A stretch of 64,000 nt of DNA, from NCBI RefSeq assembly GCF_905397435.1, contig NZ_CAJPVI010000032.1, positions 48,181-112,180 on the forward strand, in the 5' to 3' direction. A program made the translations under genes and the position numbers. The notes below the pieces were generated by a model, which searched no databases, was not told the origin of the DNA, and saw nothing but the letters and a program-made list of their open reading frames with translations. This document shows positions 57,154 through 64,000 of the stretch, in pieces. The stretch comes from Cupriavidus numazuensis (lineage in GTDB: Bacteria > Pseudomonadota > Gammaproteobacteria > Burkholderiales > Burkholderiaceae). Within the stretch, counting starts at the first letter, position 1, and each line of letters opens with the position of its first letter.

Positions 57154-57538
57154 GCTGTCTCCATTGGTCGGTACCACGCCGGTCGCGCTCGGTTGCGTCG
57201 GTGTCGCCCGAAGGTCGCCGGCGATCGTGTGCGGATGGTCAGTGCCATCCCTTGCATGCCCGCGCCTGTCCTGTTCTATCAATCCAGCATGCCAGCGGGG
57301 GCGGTCAGGAACAATGCTCGTGGCGGATTTATCGATCGGGTTGGACGATGAATCCGCCGGTTTCAGGGGTTATCCCTTACTGTCTACTGCCAATACATGA
57401 ACTGTTTTCTCCCCTCTCCCGCGCGCGGGAGAGGGGCGGGGGAGAGGGCAGGAGCGTCCACGAAGCGAGGCGCATTGGTGATGCCTGCGCCTACCCTCTC
57501 CCCAACCCCTCTCCCGCAGGCGGGAGAGGGGAGCAACG
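57154..57538. other. Spacer between ubiD-like and permease genes
   Basis: 385 bp. The 130 bp next to the ubiD-like stop hold the palindromic repeats listed separately; the other 250 bp are unremarkable and carry the ribosome site of the permease. No gene is supported. Confidence 0.5.
57411..57531. repeat. REP/BIME-like palindromic repeat pair
   Basis: Two copies of a 12-bp inverted repeat CCCCTCTCCCGC / GCGGGAGAGGGG with 2-bp centres (57411-57436 and 57506-57531). Their flanks GGGGGAGAGGGCAGG and CCTACCCTCTCCCC are inverted with respect to each other, so the two units face each other like a BIME. Directly behind the UbiD-like stop codon; may stabilise the upstream mRNA or lower read-through. 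Confidence 0.85.
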
Positions 57539-58978
57539 TCACGGCTCCGGCGCTCCAAGGCGTTCAATACGCGCGAGTAGCGCTAGTGCCCGCTCCATCG
57601 CCGCTGCATCGATGCGCGCGCGCACCCCGTCGAAGTTAGGCCCGCGCGTGGCATCGAGTCCCATGCGCGATGTCGTACCGACGCCGGAGGCCGAAGGGTC
57701 CAGCGCGCTGCCGGGCAAGCCATCGACCACCACCACATCGAGATGCGGCTGCAGATGCGTGGCCATGGCCCACAGCACTTCCTCGTCGCGCGTGATGTCG
57801 ACGTCTTCATCGACAGCTACCACCGTCTTGAGATACGGGTCCCAGCCGAGCAGCCCCAGCATCACCTGGCGCGCTTCGCCGGGGCGGCTCTGGCGCAGTG
57901 CGACGTAGGCATGGAAGTGCGTGCCAGAACTCGGATAGTGCACGGCGGTCACGCTCGGGAAGCGCTCCCTGAGCTTTTCCACCATCTCCGATTCGCGCGC
58001 GATTCGCCCGAGGTTCAGGTGCTCGGCCGAGTTGCCGCCGACCACATCGACGAGCCACGCGTCGGTGCGCCGCATCACGCTTTCCACGCGCAGCAGGTTG
58101 TTGGTCGAGCGGTCCGACGAATAGCCGGTGAACTCGCCGAACGGACCTTCCTCGACACGCGCCTCGGGATCGATCACGCCTTCGAGCACGATCTCGGCAT
58201 GTGCGGGTACAAGAATGCCGTAGCGCGGCGTGCGTACCGCCTCCATCGGTGCGCCGAACAGGCCGCCGGCGACATAGCGCTCGTCGACGCCAAACGGCAG
58301 CCGCGCGGCGCCCGCAAGCATGAACAGCGGATGCGCGCCGATCACCATCGCCACCGGCAAGGGCTTGCCCAGTTCGGCTGCGCGCTGCTGCATGCGCCAC
58401 AAGTGCCCGCGCGAATGCAGGCTCGTCGCGATGTCGGTCGGCGAATGCAGCATCGAGCGGTGGAAGCTTGCGTTGCCGATGCCGGTCTCCGGGTCTTCCG
58501 CGATCAGGATTGCATTGGTGATGTACGGGCCGCGGTCGCTCGCGAAGTGGCGGATGGCCGGGATGGTGCGCAAGTCGATGTTTCGCGTCTCGACATGGCC
58601 GGTGACTGCGCCGCTCTCCAGCACGCGCGGCGCGACCATGCGGCGGCTGCGCGCCTGATACTCGGCATGGATGGCTGCTGGAGCCACGCCGCCGAGCATG
58701 CGGCCCACACGCTCGCGCGAAGCGAACAGATTAGTGACCAGTGGCGTGCCGAGTCCTTCGACCTGCTCGAATACGAGCGCCGGATGGCGGCCCTGCGCGG
58801 CCAGTGCCCAGACCAGCGCGGTCGGGTCCTGATCGGTGCTGACCGGTTCGCGGATCTGCAGTACATCATTGGGAAACGCCTCGCGGTACGCGGCCAGGAA
58901 CTGGTGGAAATCCTGCGAGGTGTCGTGGAAAGTCTTGTGCGCCGATGCGGAAGCGAAGGGCGCGGAAGGCGAGTTCAT
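57539..58978 (-). CDS. UbiD-family (prenylated-FMN) decarboxylase
   Basis: A 479-residue UbiD-type enzyme that (de)carboxylates an unsaturated or aromatic acid with prFMN. Seen: SFHRSMLHS, PVAMVIGAHPLFMLAGAARLPFGVDE, the catalytic-Glu region EEGPFGEFTGYSS and NSAEHLNLGRIARESEM. A UbiX-like gene is at 50437. Upstream neighbours are the two ACMSD-like amidohydrolases. It is not in the ubiquinone context; a catabolic decarboxylase is likely, substrate unknown. Confidence 0.93.
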   Translation of the reverse strand: MNSPSAPFASASAHKTFHDTSQDFHQFLAAYREAFPNDVLQIREPVSTDQDPTALVWALAAQGRHPALVFEQVEGLGTPLVTNLFASRERVGRMLGGVAPAAIHAEYQARSRRMVAPRVLESGAVTGHVETRNIDLRTIPAIRHFASDRGPYITNAILIAEDPETGIGNASFHRSMLHSPTDIATSLHSRGHLWRMQQRAAELGKPLPVAMVIGAHPLFMLAGAARLPFGVDERYVAGGLFGAPMEAVRTPRYGILVPAHAEIVLEGVIDPEARVEEGPFGEFTGYSSDRSTNNLLRVESVMRRTDAWLVDVVGGNSAEHLNLGRIARESEMVEKLRERFPSVTAVHYPSSGTHFHAYVALRQSRPGEARQVMLGLLGWDPYLKTVVAVDEDVDITRDEEVLWAMATHLQPHLDVVVVDGLPGSALDPSASGVGTTSRMGLDATRGPNFDGVRARIDAAAMERALALLARIERLGAPEP

Positions 58979-59076
58979 GAATGCCTCCTGTCGTCAGGGT
59001 TGGCACGGCGAAGGCTGCCCCGGCGGCCGCGCGTCGCGGCCGCCGTGCCATGCCCGCGGAACTTCAACGTGGTGGC

Positions 59077-59991
59077 TTAGCGCGTGCTGGCGTAGGTGTC
59101 CTTGAGCCGCGCCTGTGCCTCTTGCTGCGTCTTCGGCGGCGCAGTGGGTTCGATGCCGACCAGCCGGGCGATGTTGTTGCCCATGTAGTCCTCGAGCCCG
59201 TCCTCATCGAGATCCATGCCCTGCGGCGCAGGGCCGCACAGCATTTCCAGCTCGCGCAGCCACATGCCGGGCTCATTCGGCGGCGTGTCGGTGCCGAACA
59301 CGATCTTGTTGCGCGGCAGCTCGCGCGCGAACTCGACGATGCGCGACTGGAAGCACCAGCCTGACTCGCAATACACGTTGGGCGTGTCCATCGCCATCCA
59401 GAACGCCTCGAACGAGTAGTTGCCGCCAGTCTGGATGCCGAAGTGCCCGATGATGAAATTGACCATCGGGAACTCGCGGATCACCGGGTAGAACATGGTC
59501 GGGATCGTGTACGGTCCGTCGCCGGTGTGGATCAGCACCACGGTGTTGTACTTGGCGCAGACCTTCATCGCGGGGCGCAGCCAGTCCAGGCAGCGGTCGG
59601 GCCGGTAGCCGTGCATGTTGGCGTGCAGCTTGACCATCTTGAAGCCGTATTCCTTGATATGGAATTCCAGCTCCTGCGCGCCTTCTTCCGGGCCCCAGCG
59701 CGGGTTGAACGTGAAGTTGCCGATAAAGCGGTCAGGGTACTTCTGGCACAGGCTCGCCACATAGGCCATATAGTCGCGGATGCCTTCGCGGCCGCGGCGG
59801 TTGCCATCGCGGTAGCCGGTATTGCCCGGCGGCGGCTGGATAAAGCCCATGTCGATGCGGCGCGGCTTGCCGTTGATCATGTAGGGGCCGTCCATCATCT
59901 TGAGCATGCGCTCGCCGTTGAAGGGCTCGCCCGTGTGGCGCCAGGCTTCGTCGACGAGGTTGGTCGGGTGCAGGTGGGTGTCGATGATCAT
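59077..59991 (-). CDS. ACMSD-like amidohydrolase, metal motif intact
   Basis: A 304-residue amidohydrolase_2 (ACMSD, gamma-resorcylate decarboxylase) family member. Expected metal ligands are all present: His6-x-His8 (DTHLHPTN), His123 (KLHANMH), His155 (LIHTGDG), His183 (GHFGIQ) and Asp235 (FGTDTPPNEPG). Family reactions are non-oxidative decarboxylation or hydrolysis. Its tandem partner at 60029 is closely related along its whole length but has lost part of this set. 98 bp before the UbiD-like gene. Confidence 0.9.
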   Translation of the reverse strand: MIIDTHLHPTNLVDEAWRHTGEPFNGERMLKMMDGPYMINGKPRRIDMGFIQPPPGNTGYRDGNRRGREGIRDYMAYVASLCQKYPDRFIGNFTFNPRWGPEEGAQELEFHIKEYGFKMVKLHANMHGYRPDRCLDWLRPAMKVCAKYNTVVLIHTGDGPYTIPTMFYPVIREFPMVNFIIGHFGIQTGGNYSFEAFWMAMDTPNVYCESGWCFQSRIVEFARELPRNKIVFGTDTPPNEPGMWLRELEMLCGPAPQGMDLDEDGLEDYMGNNIARLVGIEPTAPPKTQQEAQARLKDTYASTR

Positions 59992-60028
59992 GGTGTGTGC
60001 TCCGGAGTCCGTTGACAGTGCGTAGCGC

Positions 60029-60931
60029 TCATGCGGCCAGGCGCGCCCTGGCTTCCTCGAGGGTGCGCGGCACCGGTGTCGGCTCCAGGCCGATCATGCG
60101 GGCGACGTTGTTGCCGAGGTAGTCCTCGAGCGTGTCTTCGTCGAGGTTCAGGCCTTGCGGCGGCTCGAAGCACAGCACTTCCAGCAGGCGCAGCCACATG
60201 CCGGGCTCGTTGGGCGGGGTATCGGAGCCGAACAGGATCTTGTGTTTCGGCAGCACCTTGGCGAACTCGACGATGCGCGACTGCAGGCACCAGCCTGATT
60301 CGCAGTACACGTTGGGCATGTCCATGGCCATCTGGAACGGCTCGAAGCAATACACGCCGCCGGTCTGCACGCCGAAGTGGGCCATGATGAAGTTGACGGT
60401 CGGGAACTCCTTCATCATCGGCACCCATTCGGTCGGGATGCTGTACGGGCCGTCGCCGGTATGCAGCTTGACCAGCACGCCGAGTTCCGCGCATTTCTGC
60501 AGCGCGGGGCGCAGCCAGTCGAGCGCGCGGTCGGGCCGGTACGCGTGCATATTGGCCTGGAACTGGACCATCTTGAAGCCGAGCGTCTTCACGTAGTGCT
60601 CGATCGCGTTGACGCCGTTCTGCACGCCGCAGCGCGGGTTGTAGACGAAGCAGCCGATAAAGCGGTCCGGGTACTTCTTCACCATCTCGACCGTGTAGGC
60701 CATGTACGCGTCGATGGATTCGCTGCCCGACTTCTCGCCGTCGGTCCACGTGTAGATGGTGTTGCCTTGCGGCGGCTGGATAAAGGCCTTGTCGATGCGG
60801 CGCGGTTTACCGTTGATAGTGAACGGGCCGTCCATCATCTGGATCAGGCGCTCGCCCGAGAACGGCTCGCCATCGTGGCGCCAGGCCAGGTCCACCAGGT
60901 TCGTCGGATAACAGCTGGTGTCGATGATCAT
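60029..60931 (-). CDS. ACMSD-like amidohydrolase paralogue with degenerate metal site
   Basis: A 300-residue paralogue of the neighbouring protein, aligning from end to end (DGPFTINGKPRRID vs DGPYMINGKPRRID; GLNLDEDTLEDYLGNN vs GMDLDEDGLEDYMGNN). The HxH motif is replaced: DTSCYPTN, i.e. Ser6 and Tyr8; the next ligand is Gln125 (QFQANMH). His157, His185 and Asp237 remain. So it probably cannot hold the usual metal and may be a structural/regulatory partner of the intact copy. Start MIIDTSCY at 60931. First gene of the run paralogue - amidohydrolase - ubiD-like - NCS2. Confidence 0.9.
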   Translation of the reverse strand: MIIDTSCYPTNLVDLAWRHDGEPFSGERLIQMMDGPFTINGKPRRIDKAFIQPPQGNTIYTWTDGEKSGSESIDAYMAYTVEMVKKYPDRFIGCFVYNPRCGVQNGVNAIEHYVKTLGFKMVQFQANMHAYRPDRALDWLRPALQKCAELGVLVKLHTGDGPYSIPTEWVPMMKEFPTVNFIMAHFGVQTGGVYCFEPFQMAMDMPNVYCESGWCLQSRIVEFAKVLPKHKILFGSDTPPNEPGMWLRLLEVLCFEPPQGLNLDEDTLEDYLGNNVARMIGLEPTPVPRTLEEARARLAA

Positions 60932-61243
60932 GGGAGATCCCCTAACAATGACTAGGTTGGACACGCATGCGGCGAACGCGCGCGTACAAACAGCGCCGCG
61001 GAGCGCCTTGCATGCTGTTTTCAGGAGTCTTTGTCAGGGGAACGTTGGACAACTGCGCCACCGACGAAACACTCCGTCAGTGAGCAATCTCCAGTTGGAC
61101 CTCACGGCATTGCGCCGCTGCTGTCCAATCGACCGCTTCTACCCACGCGCTCGTTATACATAGCGGCGCGCGGGAGCGTCAAGCAGCTTGTGTGCTGCGG
61201 TGCACGAAGCAGGCGCGGCCGAGGTTGCCGCAACAACCTGCCT
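60932..61243. promoter_or_regulatory. Upstream region of the amidohydrolase/UbiD operon with four TTGGACA-type motifs
   Basis: 312 bp without a gene. GTTGGACA at 60956-60963 and 61044-61051, GTTGGAC at 61094-61100 and the inverted TGTCCAA at 61122-61128. The repeats cluster within 175 bp of the first start codon, suggesting a cooperative regulator. The region nearest the YgjP-like stop shows nothing clear. Confidence 0.45.
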
Positions 61244-61780
61244 TTATGCCTTCGCTGCGCGGTCCAGTTCGCGCCATGCGAGCCACAGCCGCGTATCGAA
61301 TTCGAGTTGGTGGTAGCGCGGCTCCATGTGTTCGCAGAGCCGGTAGAACGCCTTGTTGTGGTCGCTCTCCTTCAGGTGCGAGAGCTCGTGCACGACGATC
61401 ATGCGCAGGAATTCCGGCGGCGCGTCCTTGAACAGCGACGCCACCCGGATTTCCTTCTTTGCCTTGAGCTTGCCGCCTTGCACGCGCGAGATCGCGGTAT
61501 GCAGGCCCAGCGCCTTGTGCGCCGAGTCCAGCGTCGCATCGAAGCCGACCTTGTGCAGCGGCGGCGCACTGCGCAGGTATTCCTGCTTCAGTTCCGTGGC
61601 GTAGTCGTACAGCGCGCGGTCGGTCTGCACCGCGTGGCGCTGCGGGTAGCGCCGCGCCAAATGGTCGCCGAGTCGTCCGGCCGATGCGAGTTCGCGCACC
61701 TGGTCGAGCACTTCCGGTGGATAACCGCCGAGGAAGCGCATCGGGTCCTTGGCGCCGGGCTGCCAGGTGTTGCCGTTCAC
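61244..61780 (-). CDS. YgjP-like zinc metallopeptidase-domain protein
   Basis: A 178-residue M48-like/YgjP (DUF45) protein. Zinc motif HELSH (His131, Glu132, His135) followed by His141 in KESDHNKAFY, as in SprT/YgjP families. Biological substrate not established. It starts 10 bp after the stop of the small zinc-ribbon gene, so the two are probably co-transcribed. Confidence 0.9.
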   Translation of the reverse strand: MNGNTWQPGAKDPMRFLGGYPPEVLDQVRELASAGRLGDHLARRYPQRHAVQTDRALYDYATELKQEYLRSAPPLHKVGFDATLDSAHKALGLHTAISRVQGGKLKAKKEIRVASLFKDAPPEFLRMIVVHELSHLKESDHNKAFYRLCEHMEPRYHQLEFDTRLWLAWRELDRAAKA

Positions 61781-61790
61781 TGCGTGCGGA

Positions 61791-62015
61791 TCAGTGGTGG
61801 TGGTGATGGTGGTGCATCCAGCTGTTGTCGAGCGAGTTCACGAACGACTCGACCGCGTCCTTATCGCCGGTAGCGTGGCGCATCATCTCGCCGCACTTGC
61901 AGAAGCCCTGGTACGGGGTGATGTGCGAGCAGGCCGACGTCTTCTGCAGGTACAGCGTGACGGGCTTCGTGCACTTCTTGCACTTGAACTTCAGGGTCAG
62001 GGCAGGTTTGCTCAT
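61791..62015 (-). CDS. Small zinc-ribbon-like protein with natural C-terminal heptahistidine
   Basis: A 74-residue protein of unknown function. Five Cys (12, 15, 29, 39, 41) in CKKC and CKCG patterns look like a zinc ribbon. It ends MHHHHHHH and stop; residues 68-74 are all His, encoded by six CAC and one CAT. Start ATG 62015. It lies 141 bp from the divergent ettA gene and 10 bp before the YgjP-like gene. Confidence 0.85.
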   Translation of the reverse strand: MSKPALTLKFKCKKCTKPVTLYLQKTSACSHITPYQGFCKCGEMMRHATGDKDAVESFVNSLDNSWMHHHHHHH

Positions 62016-62156
62016 GGTCGAATGAAATCAACGGGTTAGCGCGAAAGCGAACCCTTGATTGTACCGGCCGCGCCAGCATTGCGCAGACCGCGGGGCACGT
62101 GCTTTGTTAAACTCCGCCCATTCCCAAATTCCCTGAACACACGGACACCGCACTCC

Positions 62157-63824
62157 ATGGCTCAGTACGTTTTCACCATGAACCGCGTGGGCAAGATCGT
62201 TCCGCCCAAGCGTCACATCCTGAAGGACATCTCGCTGTCCTTCTTCCCCGGCGCCAAGATCGGCGTGCTGGGCCTGAACGGCTCGGGCAAGTCCACGCTG
62301 CTGAAGATCATGGCCGGCCTCGACAAGGAGATCGAAGGCGAAGCCACGCCGATGCCGAACCTGAACATCGGCTACCTGCCGCAGGAACCGCAGCTCGATC
62401 CCGAGCAGACCGTGCGTGAATCGGTCGAAGAAGCGCTGGGCGGCGTATTCGAGGCGCGCAAGAAGCTCGACGAGATCTACGCGGCCTATGCCGAGCCGGA
62501 TGCGGACTTCGACGCACTCGCCGCCGACCAGGCCAAGTACGAAGCCATCCTGGCCGCCAGCGACGGCAACAATGCCGAGCTGCAGCTTGAAATCGCCGCG
62601 GACGCTTTGCGCCTGCCACCGTGGGACGCGACGATCGGCAACCTGTCGGGTGGCGAGAAGCGCCGCGTGGCGCTGTGCCGTCTGCTGCTGTCGCGCCCCG
62701 ACATGCTGCTGCTCGACGAACCGACCAACCACCTGGACGCCGAATCGGTGGACTGGCTCGAGCAGTTCCTGACGCGCTTCCCGGGCACCGTGGTGGCCGT
62801 GACCCACGACCGCTACTTCCTCGACAATGCCGCCGAGTGGATCCTGGAACTGGACCGTGGCCATGGCATTCCCTGGAAGGGCAACTACAGCTCGTGGCTC
62901 GACCAGAAGGAAGCGCGCCTCAAGCAGGAAGAAGCCAGCGAATCCGCACGCCAGAAGGCGCTGCACAAGGAACTCGAATGGGTGCGCCAGAACCCGAAGG
63001 GCCGCCAGGCCAAGTCCAAGGCGCGTCTGGCGCGCTTTGACGAGCTGAACAGCCAGGAGTACCAGAAGCGCAACGAAACCCAGGAAATCTTCATTCCCGT
63101 GGGTGAGCGCCTGGGCAACGAAGTCATCGAATTCGACAACGTCAGCAAGGGTTTTGGTGACCGCATGCTGATCGAAAACCTGAGCTTCAAGGTGCCGCCG
63201 GGCGCCATCGTCGGCATCATCGGCCCGAACGGCGCCGGTAAATCGACGTTCTTCAAGATGCTCACGGGCAAGGAGCAGCCGGACAGCGGCGAGATCAAGA
63301 TCGGGCCGACCGTAAAGATGGCCTTCGTGGACCAGAGCCGCGATGCGCTCGACGGCACCAAGACCGTGTTCGAGGAAATCTCGGGCGGCGCCGATGTCCT
63401 GACCGTCGGCCGCTACGAAACGCCGTCGCGTGCCTATATCGGCCGCTTCAACTTCAAGGGTGGCGACCAGCAGAAGCAGGTCGGCACGCTGTCGGGTGGT
63501 GAACGTGGCCGCCTGCATATGGCCAAGACGCTGATCGCCGGCGGCAACGTGCTGCTGCTTGACGAACCGTCGAACGATCTGGACGTGGAAACGCTGCGCG
63601 CGCTCGAAGACGCGCTGCTGGAATTCGCGGGCTGCGTGATGGTGATCTCGCACGATCGCTGGTTCCTGGACCGTATCGCTACGCACATCCTGGCGTTTGA
63701 AGGCGACTCGCATGTGGAGTTCTTCCCGGGGAACTACCAGGAGTACGAGGCGGATAAGAAGCGTCGGCTTGGGGAGGAAGCGGCTAAGCCGAAGCGGATT
63801 CGGTATAAGCCGATTTCGCGGTGA
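62157..63824 (+). CDS. ettA: Energy-dependent translational throttle protein EttA (ABC-F)
   Basis: A 555-residue ABC-F ATPase that acts at the ribosomal E site and couples translation to ATP level. Two ATPase domains: Walker A GLNGSGKS (39-46) and GPNGAGKS (356-363); signatures LSGGEKRRVAL and LSGGERGRLHM; Walker B LLLDEPTNHLD and LLLDEPSNDLD. The arm (EttA-specific insertion) and the linker KARLARFDELNSQEYQKRN are present. The frame reaches back to 62055; MAQYVFTMNRVGK is the family start. Confidence 0.96.
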   Translation: MAQYVFTMNRVGKIVPPKRHILKDISLSFFPGAKIGVLGLNGSGKSTLLKIMAGLDKEIEGEATPMPNLNIGYLPQEPQLDPEQTVRESVEEALGGVFEARKKLDEIYAAYAEPDADFDALAADQAKYEAILAASDGNNAELQLEIAADALRLPPWDATIGNLSGGEKRRVALCRLLLSRPDMLLLDEPTNHLDAESVDWLEQFLTRFPGTVVAVTHDRYFLDNAAEWILELDRGHGIPWKGNYSSWLDQKEARLKQEEASESARQKALHKELEWVRQNPKGRQAKSKARLARFDELNSQEYQKRNETQEIFIPVGERLGNEVIEFDNVSKGFGDRMLIENLSFKVPPGAIVGIIGPNGAGKSTFFKMLTGKEQPDSGEIKIGPTVKMAFVDQSRDALDGTKTVFEEISGGADVLTVGRYETPSRAYIGRFNFKGGDQQKQVGTLSGGERGRLHMAKTLIAGGNVLLLDEPSNDLDVETLRALEDALLEFAGCVMVISHDRWFLDRIATHILAFEGDSHVEFFPGNYQEYEADKKRRLGEEAAKPKRIRYKPISR

Positions 63825-63896
63825 TGGGGGTGGCTGTTGGGGAAAGGGTCCTCGCCGGATTTTGGGGGGCTTGGTTCTTGGCAGGCGCCGCTGTTT

Positions 63897-63941
63897 CGCC
63901 GGCGTAGCCGGCGAGTCACTTTTTGTCCGAGCGACAAAAAG
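63897..63941. repeat. Twin hairpin element, probably a dispersed intergenic repeat
   Basis: CGCCGGC-GTA-GCCGGCG (63897-63913) followed by CTTTTTGTC-CGAGC-GACAAAAAG (63919-63941). The layout, GGCGAGTCACTTTT then a hairpin, is typical of repeated intergenic elements in this group. On the plus strand no T run follows, so a terminator is not clear. The last 176 bp of the window hold nothing else. Confidence 0.5.
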
Positions 63942-64000
63942 ATGGAATGAACGCGCCCCGGCCCACTAAGCAGAAGGCACCGGCAATTCAGTTGTAGATC

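Noticed and set aside
57370..57567. Minus-strand frame with a PLSRLRERGWGEG-like product
   Set aside because: It is the translation of the palindromic repeat pair at 57411-57531; no ribosome site and no independent protein family.
45247..61243. Catabolic region as a recent genomic island
   Set aside because: No integrase, transposase, tRNA-adjacent attachment site or flanking repeat is seen, and base composition by eye matches the flanks.
61791..61817. His tail as cloning-vector contamination
   Set aside because: The tail is in frame in a natural operon, flanked by native coding sequence on both sides, with mixed CAC/CAT codons and no vector elements.

Overview
This window reads as a high-GC betaproteobacterial chromosome segment of the Cupriavidus/Ralstonia type (Burkholderiales). 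The grounds are gene order and family resemblance: gltBD, an mla phospholipid-transport locus running into ibaG-murA, a complete his operon followed by hinT and tatABC, then degS-like, petABC, sspAB, a Gram-negative porin and two Bug/TctC solute-binding proteins. The species cannot be fixed from sequence reading alone. No insertion sequence, prophage, CRISPR array or rRNA gene is visible.

Layout. Bases 1-4140 hold the 3' part of gltB, gltD and a terminator. Bases 4154-6007 hold a GNAT acetyltransferase divergent from a Bug-type binding protein. Bases 6113-10457 are mlaF-E-D-A-C-B (outer-membrane lipid asymmetry). Bases 10686-12454 are an ABC-2 exporter pair. Bases 12487-24467 form a long co-directional housekeeping block: ibaG, murA, hisG-D-C-B, a MarC protein, hisH-A-F-I-E, a small membrane protein, hinT and tatA-B-C. 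A strongly biased porin gene follows (24698-25843), then a membrane-anchored HtrA protease, a Nif3-like protein, mscL, petA-B-C (cytochrome bc1), sspA-sspB and tRNA-Thr(UGU).

From about 33.4 kb the content becomes accessory. It contains a Fur-box-linked TonB siderophore receptor; a crotonase / CoA-transferase / Bug cassette with a divergent LysR regulator; a squalene/phytoene synthase; a NERD nuclease-SF1 helicase; a Tat-exported sulfite-oxidase-like molybdoenzyme with a diheme cytochrome; and then a 16-kb region for nucleobase or N-heteroaromatic catabolism (45247-60931). That region has an 8-oxoguanine-deaminase-like amidohydrolase, two NCS2 nucleobase permeases, AraC and LysR regulators, a three-subunit molybdenum hydroxylase, a UbiX-like and a UbiD-like protein, a CobW metallochaperone with a histidine-rich loop, and a tandem pair of ACMSD-like amidohydrolases. 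One member of that pair has lost its HxH metal motif. The last 3 kb return to housekeeping: a YgjP-like metallopeptidase, a zinc-ribbon protein with a natural C-terminal heptahistidine, and ettA.

The most unusual part is 49.3-61.2 kb. Uptake (NCS2), ring hydroxylation (Mo enzyme), prenyl-FMN decarboxylation (UbiD with UbiX) and a catalytic/degenerate amidohydrolase pair are combined under a LysR regulator. I infer a pathway for a carboxylated N-heterocycle or purine-like compound. The substrate is not identifiable from sequence.
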